Below are positions 1 through 8,399 of a stretch of DNA of 64,000 bases, one piece after another. Position 1 is the first letter of the stretch; the number at the start of each line of letters is the position of its first letter. The position numbers and the translations under genes were made by a program. The notes under the pieces were generated by a model that saw only the letters and a program-made list of their open reading frames with translations, had not been told where the DNA came from and did not search any database. Source of the DNA: Nitratifractor salsuginis DSM 16511 (GTDB taxonomy: Bacteria; Campylobacterota; Campylobacteria; Campylobacterales; Sulfurovaceae). The DNA is taken from positions 1,240,001 through 1,304,000 of the forward strand of contig NC_014935.1 of NCBI RefSeq assembly GCF_000186245.1. The letters are read 5' to 3'.

Positions 1-1317
1 CTTGCGGAAGCGAACGCCCTGCTTCGCAGACTGGAGATGCTCGATGAAGAGGGGCGCATCACACCCCTCGGGGAGCGGGCCCTGAAGCTGGGGGAACACC
101 CCCGCATCGCCCATATGCTCCTGCGGGCCGTAGAACTAGGCTTTGGGTATGAGGGGATCTTACTGACCCTCCTCTTGACGGAGCGCCCTTCTCTGGGCAA
201 AGGCACGGATTTGCGCGAAACACTCGAAGCCCTCGACACGCTGCTCAGACGCGAAAGAAGCAGCCTGCTCCGGCGCCGCTACGAGAGTCTACTGCGGCTT
301 CTGGACATCGAAGCCAAAGAGGCTCCCGATCTTGAGGCCACTGGAACCCTCTGCGCCCTGGCTTATCCAGAGCGGGTGGCTGCACGTCGGGAAGAGGGTG
401 CGGGGGAGTATCTCAGCGCCGCGGGCCGGGGCCTGCGCCTCGATCCTGGTGATCCCCTGGCGCGCCATCCTCTCCTGGGATTAGCCGAAAGCAGCACAGT
501 TGGGAAAAGCGGACGGATCCTCCGTGCGGCTCCCCTGAGCCTGGAGGAGCTGAAAACCCTCTACCCCGAAACCCTCAAGTGGGAAGAGGAACTCCGACTC
601 GACGAAGCGAGCGGCCGTATCGAAGCGTGGGAGCGGCTGCGTTTCGGACGATTGGTCCTCGAAGAGAAACGCCTTCCCAAACCCGAATCCGAAAAAGCGG
701 CGCCTCTTCTACTCCAGGAGATCCGGCGGCAAGGCATCTTAGCTCTCGCCCCGAGCCCCAAAGCCCGCCGGCTCATCGAGCGAGTCCGCTGTGCCGGGGA
801 GCAATTGGGGGAAGCCTTCCCCGACTGGAGCGAAGAGGCGCTGCTGGACAATCTGGAAGAGTGGCTGCTGCCCTGGATGGAGGGGGTCACTTCTCTCGAT
901 GAGCTGAAAGCCTTGGATCTGAACGCCGCGTTGAAAGGCTATCTGGGCTGGGAACGGTTCCAGGAGCTGGAGAAGCTTTTGCCGGAATTTTGGACCCTTC
1001 CCACCGGCACCCGGGCCCCCGTCGACTACAGCGAGCCCAAGGCCCCCGCCCTGGAAGCGCGACTGCAGGAGCTGCTGGGAGAGACACAGACCCCACGAAT
1101 CCTGGAGGGGAGTCTCCCCCTGACATTGCGGCTCCTCTCCCCCGCCGGGCGTCCCCTGGCCGTGACCCGGGATCTGGTCAACTTTTGGCAAGCGATCTAT
1201 CCCGAAGTGCGCAAAGAGATGCGGGGGCGCTATCCCAAACACTACTGGCCCGAAGATCCCCTCAGCGCCCGGCCCACCCAAAAGAGCAAAAAGGCGATGG
1301 ACCGCCAGGGGCTATAG
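1..1317 (+). CDS. hrpB: ATP-dependent helicase HrpB, C-terminal part (5' truncated by the window)
   Basis: The reading frame is open from base 1 with no start codon that fits the family, so this is the 3' part of a larger gene; the helicase core lies outside the window. The visible 438 residues begin in the helicase-associated winged-helix/ratchet region (LGEHPRIAHMLLRAVELG) typical of DEAH/RHA helicases. They end in the HrpB-specific C-terminal domain: PVDYS near residue 341, then HYWPEDP and a PT-K tail. HrpB proteins are predicted ATP-dependent 3'-5' RNA helicases whose cellular role is poorly defined. The stop codon lies 3 bases past that of the convergent MBL-fold gene, so the two 3' ends overlap by 6 bp. 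Family assignment is firm; function is inferred from homology. Confidence 0.9.
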   Translation, partial: LAEANALLRRLEMLDEEGRITPLGERALKLGEHPRIAHMLLRAVELGFGYEGILLTLLLTERPSLGKGTDLRETLEALDTLLRRERSSLLRRRYESLLRLLDIEAKEAPDLEATGTLCALAYPERVAARREEGAGEYLSAAGRGLRLDPGDPLARHPLLGLAESSTVGKSGRILRAAPLSLEELKTLYPETLKWEEELRLDEASGRIEAWERLRFGRLVLEEKRLPKPESEKAAPLLLQEIRRQGILALAPSPKARRLIERVRCAGEQLGEAFPDWSEEALLDNLEEWLLPWMEGVTSLDELKALDLNAALKGYLGWERFQELEKLLPEFWTLPTGTRAPVDYSEPKAPALEARLQELLGETQTPRILEGSLPLTLRLLSPAGRPLAVTRDLVNFWQAIYPEVRKEMRGRYPKHYWPEDPLSARPTQKSKKAMDRQGL

Positions 1318-2019
1318 CTCCACCACCGCCCCCACACCGCCGCGCAGACAATCCTCACCGAAGGCTTCCCTGAACATCGCCGTCGCCCGCTCGCCGGTGC
1401 AGTGAGTCGGACAGACCTGCCTCACCCCCAGGGCGATCAACCCTTCGATCACTTCGGCGATCTCCTCCTCGTCGCTGCGAAAGAGGTGAAAACCACCCAT
1501 CAGTAAGGCCAGCGGCTCTTTGCAAAGCTCCGTCGCCCGCGCCACGATCTCCACGATCCCCGGATGGGCACAGCCGGTGAGAACCACGGGGCCTTTGTCG
1601 CTGTGGATGATCGCCGCCTGCTCTCCCACTTCTGACATAATGCCCGTCGATACCACGCCGTCGAAAAGCGGCTGAGGCTCTTCCCCCACCACCGTCACTC
1701 CGCCGCTCATCTTTTCCAAATCTTCGATCCAGTGTTTCGAGAGGCTCTCGGGCAGATAGAGGTGCAAGCCGGAATTGATCTCCAGGACCGAATCGATCCC
1801 GCCCACGTGATCCCAGTGGGGATGGGAGATCACCAGCGCCGCGGCACGGCTCAGATCGGCTCCCGCTTTTTGGGCGTTGGCCAGCAGCACCCGGCCGTTG
1901 CTCCCGGTATCGAAGAGCCAGGGAGCCTTCCCCTCATCCTCCACCCAACAGGCAAAGCCCCAGAGCGGCTGCATATCTTCCCGGAAAGGGACATTGTCGA
2001 AGAGGATCGTCAATTTCAT
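1312..2019 (-). CDS. MBL-fold metallo-hydrolase
   Basis: This is a 235-residue metallo-beta-lactamase-fold protein. The metal motif SHPHWDHVGG (the HxHxDH signature) lies near residues 65-74, with later ligand candidates in TGCAHPG and MGGFHLF. The lineage resembles MBL proteins annotated as 7,8-dihydropterin-6-methyl-4-(beta-D-ribofuranosyl)aminobenzene-5'-phosphate synthase-like, but the substrate cannot be read from sequence. The start was set at MKLTILFDN because AGGAAAAG lies just upstream; a longer frame adds 14 poorly supported residues. It is convergent with hrpB, overlapping by 6 bp, and divergent from the lipoprotein gene at 2111. Confidence 0.82.
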   Translation of the reverse strand: MKLTILFDNVPFREDMQPLWGFACWVEDEGKAPWLFDTGSNGRVLLANAQKAGADLSRAAALVISHPHWDHVGGIDSVLEINSGLHLYLPESLSKHWIEDLEKMSGGVTVVGEEPQPLFDGVVSTGIMSEVGEQAAIIHSDKGPVVLTGCAHPGIVEIVARATELCKEPLALLMGGFHLFRSDEEEIAEVIEGLIALGVRQVCPTHCTGERATAMFREAFGEDCLRGGVGAVVEL

Positions 2020-2110
2020 TCTCTTTTCCTTTGGCATCGTTGATGATAAAAAGCATAGCACTTTTTACGCTTATTTGTTATGATCCTAAAAAAGCGAGAA
2101 AGGATCGGCG

Positions 2111-2575
2111 ATGAATGTTCAGCAAAAGGTAACGGTGATCACACTGCTTCTGGGCGCTTGGCTTTTCGCCGCCTGCCCACCCTATTACGACTCCGTCCCC
2201 AAACACTCACCCGACTTCCGATATCAAAAAGGGGGCTGGGAGTTAAAGGTCTGGTATATGCAGAAAGGAACCCGAAGCGAAGGGAAATTCGGGCTCCTGA
2301 CCCATAACGGTCAGGAAGTCTGCCCCCGCAGAGACGGGGATCTGATCGACACGCCCCTGGGGCGGCTCCACTTCAACGGCCACGGCCCGATCTGGAGTTT
2401 CCGGGGATGGAACTTTGCCAACGGCAGCAAAAACCCGCCCCCCAGCTGGCTTCTGGGCCGCAAAAACCTCACCGTCACCCCCGCGGACAACCGTTCCAAA
2501 AGTGCCCCGCCGAAAGAGAACGCCCAAAAACTCTGGAAAGACTTCCAAAAAAAAGACGATAGCAACCAATCTTGA
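2111..2575 (+). CDS. putative lipoprotein of unknown function
   Basis: This 154-residue protein starts with a hydrophobic N-terminus and a lipobox-like LFAAC around residue 22. Phe at -3 is atypical, so lipid attachment is probable rather than certain. The mature part is rich in Trp, Gly and Lys, with no recognised domain; an MQKGTRSEGKFG-LTHNG segment suggests a small beta-rich fold. AAAGGA lies about 8 bases before the ATG. It stands alone, divergent from the MBL gene, and ends in a Lys-rich tail. No function is assigned. Confidence 0.6.
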   Translation: MNVQQKVTVITLLLGAWLFAACPPYYDSVPKHSPDFRYQKGGWELKVWYMQKGTRSEGKFGLLTHNGQEVCPRRDGDLIDTPLGRLHFNGHGPIWSFRGWNFANGSKNPPPSWLLGRKNLTVTPADNRSKSAPPKENAQKLWKDFQKKDDSNQS

Positions 2576-2643
2576 GGGTCTCAAAAAACGTCGCAAACCG
2601 ATTCATCACTTCAAAGGCGACAAAGCCCTCTACCCACTACCCA

Positions 2644-3357
2644 CTATTCTCTACCCACTCCCTTCCCCAGATCGACGATCCAGGCCCCGGGAATCTTCCC
2701 GGCGATGAGATAACCGGCCAGATCGAACCAGCGCACCCCGCTGTCGAGGATCGCCGCGTCGGCGGTGACGACGATCCCATCACAGTGCTTCAGAAGGCTA
2801 TCCACTCGATCCACCGCTCGTGCCTCCGCTTTGACACCCAGCTCCTCGGCGATACTTCGCACCAGGGCCGCCAGGCGGCCGCTGTTGGAGACGGGACGGT
2901 CGAAATACCAGAGGCTCTCCTTCACCCCCAGCTCCTGCAGTGTCTCCAGGCTCAGGCGGATCGCCTCTTCCGTCTCCGCCCTCAGGGCATAATTGCCATG
3001 CACCGCCGCCAGATCCCTTATCCGGCCGTCCACTCCCCGGATCAGCACCCCGCCCCCCAAGGCGGTCTCCAGCGTGATGAGGAGGTTGAATCCGTCGATG
3101 CAGACCCTAGAGCCTTTGAGCTCCTCCGGTGCCACCTGGCCCGGCCGATCGCTTCGGTCCCAGCTGGCGTGGCTCAGGGCCAGGCGCTCTCTGGCATTGA
3201 GCTGATAGCGGTTGCCCACGAGCTCCGACGCCGCTTTGGCCGAATAACCCCGGCGCAGCAGCCAGCTCAAATCCGCCACCGCCTCCCGCAGGCGTTTCAG
3301 CCGGGATGCGTCACGAAAGAGTACATCCTCCGGCGCCGGCCCCCGATGCTTTCTCAT
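2644..3357 (-). CDS. DUF434 domain-containing protein
   Basis: This 237-residue protein matches the DUF434 pattern known mainly from archaea and a few bacteria. An N-terminal helical part (LSWLLRRGYSAKAASELVGNR) is followed by VCIDGFNLLITLE and then RDLAAVHGNYALR. The C-terminal half ends in a Rossmann-like segment with CDGIVVTADAAI. The two-part layout resembles DUF434 plus a nuclease/PIN-like C-terminal domain; the catalytic role is unknown. The start was set at MRKHRG because a GGAGG ribosome site lies 5 bases upstream. The longer frame would read through a heptamer repeat tract (atccaaa repeats at 3364-3400) and is rejected. Confidence 0.75.
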   Translation of the reverse strand: MRKHRGPAPEDVLFRDASRLKRLREAVADLSWLLRRGYSAKAASELVGNRYQLNARERLALSHASWDRSDRPGQVAPEELKGSRVCIDGFNLLITLETALGGGVLIRGVDGRIRDLAAVHGNYALRAETEEAIRLSLETLQELGVKESLWYFDRPVSNSGRLAALVRSIAEELGVKAEARAVDRVDSLLKHCDGIVVTADAAILDSGVRWFDLAGYLIAGKIPGAWIVDLGKGVGRE

Positions 3358-3408
3358 CCAGCCTCCATACTCAACAATCCAAAATCCAAAATCCAAAATT
3401 TATCATCT

Positions 3409-4038
3409 TCATTCCTTCCTCCCCCGGATCACTACAAAGGCCCCCTCCCCGTAACCGGGTTTCACCCCGCCTTCCATCTCATCCAGCCGAGGGCCGAAGA
3501 GGGTCTGCACCGCCTTGAGCTCCGAAAAGCCCGCCCGGCGCAAAAGCTCCGCCACCTCATCGGCACTGAAAAAGGTTGCCGGCGCGTAAAAACGGCTCTC
3601 ATTCCGGTGCTTCAGATAGAATCGCCCCAGGGGAGTATCCCGGTCCACGAAGCCCACGATCACCCATCCACCGGGACGCAGAATCCGGTGAATCTCTTTG
3701 AGAGCTTTCAGAGGATCGTCCACGAAGCAGATCGTCGTCACCATCAGGACAAAATCGACACTCTCATCGGGCAGTGGAATCTCCTCGGCGGTACCGGGGG
3801 TCACTTCCAGCCCCTTCTTGCCGGCAAGCGCCGCCATCCTTGGTGATGGCTCGATCCCAAATTTTATCCCCAACGGCAGGGCAAAACGCCCCGTCCCGAT
3901 CCCAATCTCCACCCCTTTCTCAAAGGGAGGCAAAAGCTCCCGGATCGCCTCGATCTCCCAGCGATAGAGATCGGGATGCTTCTCAAACCACTCCTCGTAA
4001 GCTTCGGTATGCTCCTCAAAAGGCCCGATCTTCGCCAT
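3409..4038 (-). CDS. class I SAM-dependent methyltransferase
   Basis: This 209-residue protein has the class I methyltransferase Rossmann fold. Motif I is VEIGIGTGRFALPLG near residues 43-57 and motif II ends in GIEPSPRMA. The SAM-pocket segment PLPDESVDFVLMVTTICFVDDP and the post-motif LRPGGWVIVGFVDRD are both present, the pattern of Methyltransf_11 (UbiE/COQ5-like) enzymes. The acceptor substrate is not predictable. The gene sits 41 bp downstream of a flavin reductase gene on the same strand. The spacer between them contains a GGTTACTC-type repeat tract that overlaps the likely ribosome site region (GAGG before ATG). Confidence 0.85.
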   Translation of the reverse strand: MAKIGPFEEHTEAYEEWFEKHPDLYRWEIEAIRELLPPFEKGVEIGIGTGRFALPLGIKFGIEPSPRMAALAGKKGLEVTPGTAEEIPLPDESVDFVLMVTTICFVDDPLKALKEIHRILRPGGWVIVGFVDRDTPLGRFYLKHRNESRFYAPATFFSADEVAELLRRAGFSELKAVQTLFGPRLDEMEGGVKPGYGEGAFVVIRGRKE

Positions 4039-4079
4039 TATCGCCTCACTCCTCGGTTACTCATTACTCCGTTACTCGG

Positions 4080-4679
4080 TTATTCCGCTATTTCCGGAGC
4101 CGCCACCTTCTCCCCCATCAAAGCATAGTTGGGCCCGATCCTGGCAACCAAGCCGCTACAGTCGAGATAGAGACGCTCGGGATCTTTCACGCACCCTTCG
4201 GCAAGGTACTGCGCTTCGATCTGCAGGATCAGCGGGCGGGTCTTGCTACCGGGGAGGTCCACCTCCTGCAAAAGTGTGCAGGCAAAGGCGACGGGAGCCT
4301 CTTTGACCGCCGGGGGGAATCCTTCGAAACGCTTTTCCATTTCGATCCCAAAGTGCTCGGCTTCGCTCTCATCGTGAGCCAGGGCCTTGGAGCTGAAGTG
4401 CATCGGTTCCAGCAGCTCCGGTGAAACCAAGCAGAGGGTGCAGCGGCCGTGCTTGCGGATGTTGGCTAGGGTATCCTTGGGCGTACCGTCGGGACGATGC
4501 CCCACGGAGACTACCAGACTCGGCGGCTCTGAAGAGAGGGGTGTGAAGTAGCTGAAAGGCGCCACATTGAGCACCCCCTCATCTTCGGTCACGATCCAGG
4601 CGATAGGCCGGGGCACAACCGACTGGGCCATCAGCTTGTAGCGATCAGAGGCACTGATCTTTTGATAATCGATTGTCAT
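4080..4679 (-). CDS. flavin reductase-like (FMN-binding split-barrel) protein
   Basis: This 199-residue protein belongs to the flavin reductase/FMN-binding split-barrel family. The family's opening VVPRPIAWIVTEDEG and NVAPFSYFTPLS, which line the FMN pocket, are clear, followed by PPSLVVSVGHRPDG-PKDTLANI. Members reduce flavins with NAD(P)H or act as flavoproteins of unknown partner. An AAGGAG ribosome site lies 7 bases before ATG. The gene is divergent from a tiny membrane protein gene at 4759 across a 79-bp spacer with candidate -10 boxes on both strands. No oxygenase partner is adjacent, so the physiological acceptor is unknown. Confidence 0.85.
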   Translation of the reverse strand: MTIDYQKISASDRYKLMAQSVVPRPIAWIVTEDEGVLNVAPFSYFTPLSSEPPSLVVSVGHRPDGTPKDTLANIRKHGRCTLCLVSPELLEPMHFSSKALAHDESEAEHFGIEMEKRFEGFPPAVKEAPVAFACTLLQEVDLPGSKTRPLILQIEAQYLAEGCVKDPERLYLDCSGLVARIGPNYALMGEKVAAPEIAE

Positions 4680-4733
4680 AAGACTCCTTTGTCAAGCGTT
4701 GAGAGATATTCTAACCTATCGCACGGGTCAAAA

Positions 4734-4742
4734 TGCTATGAT
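4734..4742 (+). promoter_or_regulatory. candidate extended -10 promoter for the 41-aa membrane protein
   Basis: TGCTATGAT (extended -10, TGn plus TATGAT) ends 16 bases before the ATG at 4759, with AAGGAG between. No convincing -35 is visible. On the opposite strand TAGAAT (4713-4708) may serve the flavin reductase gene. Confidence 0.4.
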
Positions 4743-4758
4743 AGATCAAGGAGTCATA

Positions 4759-4884
4759 ATGGAAAAGATCAGTGAACTGCTCAAGGTCGATCTCAGCGAC
4801 CCTATCAACCTCATCCCCCTGATTCTGATCGCAACGATCGTCATCTATGCCATCGCCATCTTCGCCGACCAACCGCCGGAATAA
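4759..4884 (+). CDS. single-pass small membrane protein (41 aa)
   Basis: The 41-residue product has a short polar N-terminus (MEKISELLKVDLSDP), one strongly hydrophobic helix of about 22 residues (LIPLILIATIVIYAIAIF) and a short ADQPPE tail. A strong AAGGAG ribosome site lies 6 bases before the ATG at 4759; an upstream in-frame ATG at 4699 would read through the promoter region and is less likely. No family is recognised. Its 3' flank is a repeat tract of GAGTAACC units (4889-4940). Confidence 0.6.
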   Translation: MEKISELLKVDLSDPINLIPLILIATIVIYAIAIFADQPPE

Positions 4885-4888
4885 CCTT

Positions 4889-4985
4889 TTATAACCGAGT
4901 AACCGAGTAACGGAGTAATGAGCAACCGAGTAACCGAATAGCTGAAAATTTCCTCAACCCTCAACGCTCAGCACTCAACACTCAT
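4889..4985. repeat. 8-mer then 7-mer tandem tract
   Basis: The first half contains repeated AACCGAGT-type 8-mers with variants (AACGGAGT, AATGAGC). It then changes to heptamers CTCAACC CTCAACG CTCAGCA CTCAACA CTCATTT. The tract fills the space between a small membrane gene and the NYN gene, and belongs to the window-wide family described under findings. Confidence 0.75.
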
Positions 4986-5746
4986 TTCTCCCTCACATAC
5001 ATAATCGAATTGTTATTCTCGAACTTGCTCTCCAGGAACGGGATGTTGCGCAGCAGGGCTCCCAGTTTTTCATAGCCGTAGTTGACGGGGCTGAAGGCGG
5101 AGTTGTTGCTCAGGTACTGCCCCAGGTCCGAGACATTGACCCAACCATTCTCTCCGGCGGTCTTGCGCAGGCCGGTCAGGAGCAGATCGATAAACTCCTC
5201 ATCCTCCAGCACCCGGTCGATTTTACTCTCGGCTTCGCTGGGGCTCTTTTTGGTAATGCGCTTCTTCTTGACTACCTCTTCGGTGCGGCTCTTGGACTTC
5301 TTCTCCTCTCTTTCCAGGTTCTCGGTGTAGATGAATTGGCTGCAGGAGTTGATAAAGGCTTTGGGTGTCTTTTTTTCCCCAAACCCGTAGACGGTCAAGC
5401 CGTTGGACATCAGGCGCTGGGCCAAGGGGGTAAAGTCGCTGTCGGAAGTAACCAGGGCGAAGCCGTCGAGATCCTTGGTGTACATAATATCCATCGCGTC
5501 GATCACCATCGCGATATCGGTGGCATTCTTCCCCTTGGTATAGTCGAACTGCTGGATCGGTTTGATCGAATGTTCCAGCAGACGCTCCATCCAGGGTGCC
5601 AACTGCTGGCTGTTCCAGTTGCCGTAGGCTTGCCGCACGATCACTTCGCCGTATTTGGAAAGCTCTTTGAGTATCCCCTTGATGGCATAGGGGGAAGCGT
5701 TGTCGCAGTCGATCAGCATTGCGATATGTTTTTTCTTCTCTTGCAT
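4982..5746 (-). CDS. NYN domain plus OST-HTH/LOTUS domain protein
   Basis: This 254-residue protein has two domains. Residues about 1-145 form a NYN (PIN-like) domain with the acidic metal sites AMLIDCDNAS, GKNATDIAMVIDAMD and ALVTSDSDFTPL, as in limkain/MARF1-type predicted RNases. After a Lys/Glu-rich linker, residues about 185-254 (WVNVSDLGQYLSN... YGYEKLGALLRNIP) form an OST-HTH/LOTUS RNA-binding domain. Related bacterial proteins are predicted RNA-processing nucleases, possibly binding structured RNA through the LOTUS domain. No strong ribosome site is visible. It is monocistronic, and its promoter region holds paired REP-like palindromes. Confidence 0.88.
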   Translation of the reverse strand: MQEKKKHIAMLIDCDNASPYAIKGILKELSKYGEVIVRQAYGNWNSQQLAPWMERLLEHSIKPIQQFDYTKGKNATDIAMVIDAMDIMYTKDLDGFALVTSDSDFTPLAQRLMSNGLTVYGFGEKKTPKAFINSCSQFIYTENLEREEKKSKSRTEEVVKKKRITKKSPSEAESKIDRVLEDEEFIDLLLTGLRKTAGENGWVNVSDLGQYLSNNSAFSPVNYGYEKLGALLRNIPFLESKFENNNSIMYVREK

Positions 5747-5848
5747 CTTTGGTAAAACCTTTTTGATTATTGAAATAGAATTTTTCTCTTATTGTAGCGA
5801 CATCCCGGATCGGAGAAGCCGACCCAAGTAGCATAATGCCCTGCTCTC

Positions 5849-5947
5849 GTTCCCACGCCGTGCGTGGGAATGCCTATGTAAGCTTGACGCCATATGAAAA
5901 CTGTACCACTGTCTCCCGTATGGATTCCCACGTTGAACGTGGGAACC
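5849..5947. repeat. paired REP-like palindromes
   Basis: GTTCCCACGCCGTGCGTGGG starts at 5849 and GATTCCCACGTTGAACGTGG at 5923. Each is an inverted repeat of about 9-bp arms around a short variable loop. The pair is separated by about 50 bases, like a BIME of REP elements. A third copy lies at 12164. Confidence 0.75.
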
Positions 5948-6044
5948 AGAAAAAAATCATATAATCTCCCTCAACACTCAACGCTCAGCTCTCAACTCTA
6001 TTTTCCATCTTCCATCTTCAATCCTCCATCCACTTCCTATGCGC

Positions 6045-6050
6045 TATAAT
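6045..6050 (+). promoter_or_regulatory. -10 box of cysS
   Basis: A perfect TATAAT in the context gcgcTATAATc lies 32 bases before the cysS ATG. The same cgcTATAATc context precedes the gene at 24900. No -35 is recognised, as is common for sigma70 promoters in this phylum. Confidence 0.55.
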
Positions 6051-6081
6051 CCCCCTATTACTTTCCCCTCAGGAACAGCCG

Positions 6082-7494
6082 ATGCAAATGCAAATCTTCG
6101 ATTCCGTCAAAAAAGCCAAAGTCCCCTTCGAACCGATCCGTCCCGGCGAAGCCTCTATCTACGTCTGCGGCCCCACCGTCTACGACGAAGCCCACCTGGG
6201 CCACGCCCGCAGCGCCCTGAGCTTCGACCTGCTCTCGAGAACCCTGCGGTCCCTGGGCTACAAAGTAACCCTGGCCAAGAACTTCACCGACATCGACGAC
6301 AAGATCATCAAAAAGATCAACGAAACGGGCCAAAGCCTCCAAGAGCTCACCGACTACTACATCCAACGCTACCTGGAAGAGATGGCGGCTCTGGGCGTAC
6401 GCCGGGCCGACATCGAACCCAAAGCCACTGAATCGCTCGACGCCATTCAGGCGATGGTAGAAGGGCTCATCGAAAAGGGCTGCGCCTACCGCACCGAGAG
6501 CGGGGATGTCTACTTCGATACGTGCAAAGACGAGCACTACGGCGAGATCTCCCATATGCTGGGCGACGAGGAAGAGGCCCGCAGCCGCCTCTGCGAAATC
6601 AAGACCGGAGAAAAGCGCCACCCCAGGGACTTCGCCCTCTGGAAAGCCTGCTCCGGAGAGGGGGATGTCTGCTTCGACACCGAGCTGGGCAGCGGACGCC
6701 CCGGCTGGCATATCGAATGTTCGGCGATGATCGAGAAGCACTTCCAGGGCAACGGAGAGTACACCATCGACATCCACGGCGGCGGCGCCGACCTTCTTTT
6801 CCCCCACCACGAAAACGAAGCGGCCCAGACCCGCTGCGCCACGGGCCACGAGATCGCCAAATACTGGATGCACAACGGCTTCGTCCAGATCGACGGGGAA
6901 AAAATGTCCAAGAGCCTGGGCAACAGCTTTTTCCTCAAAGACGCCCTGGCGATCTATCCGGGAGAGCTCCTGCGCTTCTACCTCATCGGCGTTCATTACC
7001 GCAACGACTTCAACTTCAACGAAGTGGACCTCCAGGCAGCCAAAAAACGCCTGGACAAACTCTACCGTCTCAAAAAACGCCTCACTCCCGGCAAGGTCGG
7101 GGAAGCGGAAGCGGGCTTCGTCCAGGCGCTCAAAGAAGCGATGGCCGACGACCTGAACACTTCCAAAGCCCTGGCCATCGTGGACGAGATGGTCTCCGCC
7201 GCCAACGAAGCCCTCGACGCCAACCCCAGGGACAAAGTCCTCAAACGCACCCTGCTGGGCAACATCGCCTTCATCGACGAGCTGCTGGGCTTCGGAGGCT
7301 CCGACCCCTACGCCTGGTTCCAGCACGGGGTCAGTGAGGAGGAGCGCCAGGAGATCGAAGCGAAGATCGCCGAACGCGACGCGGCCAAAAAGGCCAAAGA
7401 CTTCTCCAAAGCCGACACCATCCGGGATGAGCTTAAAGAGAAGGGGATCGCCCTGATGGATACCCCCGAGGGGACCAAGTGGGAGAAACTCTAA
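6082..7494 (+). CDS. cysS: cysteinyl-tRNA synthetase
   Basis: CysS charges tRNA-Cys with cysteine in the cytoplasm. This class I synthetase of 470 residues, the usual family length, has the HIGH-type motif as HLGH in DEAHLGHARSA (near residue 35). The zinc ligands of the family are present as the Cys in VCGPTVYD, a Cys in HIECSAM and the HHENE motif. The KMSKS loop is EKMSKSLGN near residue 273. The first ATG is followed by an in-frame ATG two codons on; AGGA precedes both, so either could be used. It is followed 13 bp later by msrA, probably cotranscribed. Confidence 0.96.
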   Translation: MQMQIFDSVKKAKVPFEPIRPGEASIYVCGPTVYDEAHLGHARSALSFDLLSRTLRSLGYKVTLAKNFTDIDDKIIKKINETGQSLQELTDYYIQRYLEEMAALGVRRADIEPKATESLDAIQAMVEGLIEKGCAYRTESGDVYFDTCKDEHYGEISHMLGDEEEARSRLCEIKTGEKRHPRDFALWKACSGEGDVCFDTELGSGRPGWHIECSAMIEKHFQGNGEYTIDIHGGGADLLFPHHENEAAQTRCATGHEIAKYWMHNGFVQIDGEKMSKSLGNSFFLKDALAIYPGELLRFYLIGVHYRNDFNFNEVDLQAAKKRLDKLYRLKKRLTPGKVGEAEAGFVQALKEAMADDLNTSKALAIVDEMVSAANEALDANPRDKVLKRTLLGNIAFIDELLGFGGSDPYAWFQHGVSEEERQEIEAKIAERDAAKKAKDFSKADTIRDELKEKGIALMDTPEGTKWEKL

Positions 7495-7507
7495 AAAGGA
7501 GTCAAGA

Positions 7508-8038
7508 ATGGCGATAAGAGAAGCGATCCTGGGCGGAGGCTGTTTCTGGTGTCTCGATGCGGCTTTCCGGCAAGTCGACGGGGTAGTGGATGTGATCAGC
7601 GGCTACGCCAACGGCCACGTTGCAAACCCTACCTACAAAGAAGTCTGCACCGACACCACCGGCCACGCCGAAGTGGTCAAAGTACTCTACGACGATAGCA
7701 AGATCAGCTACCGGGACCTGCTGAAGATCTTCTACGCCATCCACGACCCCACCACCCTCAACCGCCAGGGAGCCGATTTCGGCAGTCAATACCGTTCCAC
7801 CATCCTCTACCAAAACGAAGAAGAGAGAAAGATCGCCGAGGAAGTGACCGCCGAGGTGCAAAAAGGGCTGGAGCGAAAGATCGTCACCAGGATCGAGCCC
7901 CTCAAAAACTTCTACCCCGCCGAAGAGTATCACCAAAACTACTTCGCCAAAAACCCCCATCATGGCTACTGCCAAGTGGTCGTTGCCCCCAAGGTCCTCA
8001 AAGTACGTGAAAAATTCCCGGAGAAGGTCAAGCACTAA
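7508..8038 (+). CDS. msrA: peptide-methionine (S)-S-oxide reductase MsrA
   Basis: MsrA reduces the S-epimer of methionine sulfoxide in oxidised proteins. The 176-residue protein carries the catalytic GGCFWC motif near residues 10-15. The family blocks GYANGHVANPTYKEVC and GHAEVVKVLYDD follow, and the substrate-pocket residues lie in YHQNYF. No fused MsrB domain is present. An AAGGAG site lies 6 bases before ATG and only 13 bp separate it from cysS. Confidence 0.96.
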   Translation: MAIREAILGGGCFWCLDAAFRQVDGVVDVISGYANGHVANPTYKEVCTDTTGHAEVVKVLYDDSKISYRDLLKIFYAIHDPTTLNRQGADFGSQYRSTILYQNEEERKIAEEVTAEVQKGLERKIVTRIEPLKNFYPAEEYHQNYFAKNPHHGYCQVVVAPKVLKVREKFPEKVKH

Positions 8039-8060
8039 AGACTGTGCAATGAACCAGCAG

Positions 8061-8123
8061 ATGCGACTTTAGTCGCATTGGTAAAGAAGGATGATGCTTT
8101 GATTTTAGCGACTGAAGTCGCTA
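8061..8123. repeat. two GCGACT palindromes
   Basis: ATGCGACTTTAGTCGCAT (8061-8078) and TAGCGACTGAAGTCGCTA (8106-8123) are near-perfect inverted repeats with a shared GCGACT core, spaced 27 bases apart just downstream of msrA. They could be REP-type elements or act as 3'-end stem-loops for the cysS-msrA transcript. No U-run follows the first. Confidence 0.6.
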
Positions 8124-8180
8124 CCCCTAAGAGTAAACGAGGATAAGAAGCAGCATATCATCTTTACTCTCCCGAAAAGC

Positions 8181-8390
8181 TCACCTATCCCCCAAAGGAT
8201 TATCACTCCGCTCTTTCTTTTTCCGCCGCTCAAAAGCAGCATTGGAGGGCGTATCGCTCACGCTAAACAGCCTATGTCCATAGAGTACACACCCCTTGCA
8301 CCCCGGATCGCAGGGGTGCGACAGGAGCCGGCACCAGTCGGCGATCCCCTCGTGCGTCGTCTGATGTTGGCATCCCCATCCACTCGCCAT
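8181..8390 (-). CDS. small cysteine-rich conserved-looking protein (69 aa)
   Basis: This is a 69-residue protein with six cysteines: one in GWGCQHQTTHEG, one in DWCRLL, and four in PCDPGCKGCVLYG plus its flank, a possible metal-binding arrangement with nearby His. The start is supported by AGGAGG 6 bases before ATG, and the gene lies 9 bp after the acylphosphatase stop on the same strand, so it is probably co-translated with acyP. Related short proteins seem to occur in other Campylobacterota (recollection, not checked). No function is assigned. Confidence 0.65.
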   Translation of the reverse strand: MASGWGCQHQTTHEGIADWCRLLSHPCDPGCKGCVLYGHRLFSVSDTPSNAAFERRKKKERSDNPLGDR

Positions 8391-8399
8391 CTTCGCCTC

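Larger units (their letters stand above)
5747..6081. other. 335-bp intergenic region with palindromes and heptamer tract
   Basis: No gene is seen here. The region holds two oppositely varied GTTCCCACG...CGTGGGAAC palindromes (5849-5947), then a degenerate heptamer tract at about 5969-6035 (CTTCCAT, CTTCAAT and CCTCCAT units), then a TATAAT box at 6045 preceding cysS. Confidence 0.7.

Noticed and set aside
2572-3846. A 424-codon plus-strand open frame
   Set aside because: It runs antisense to the DUF434 and methyltransferase genes and through a heptamer repeat; no start site or motif supports it.
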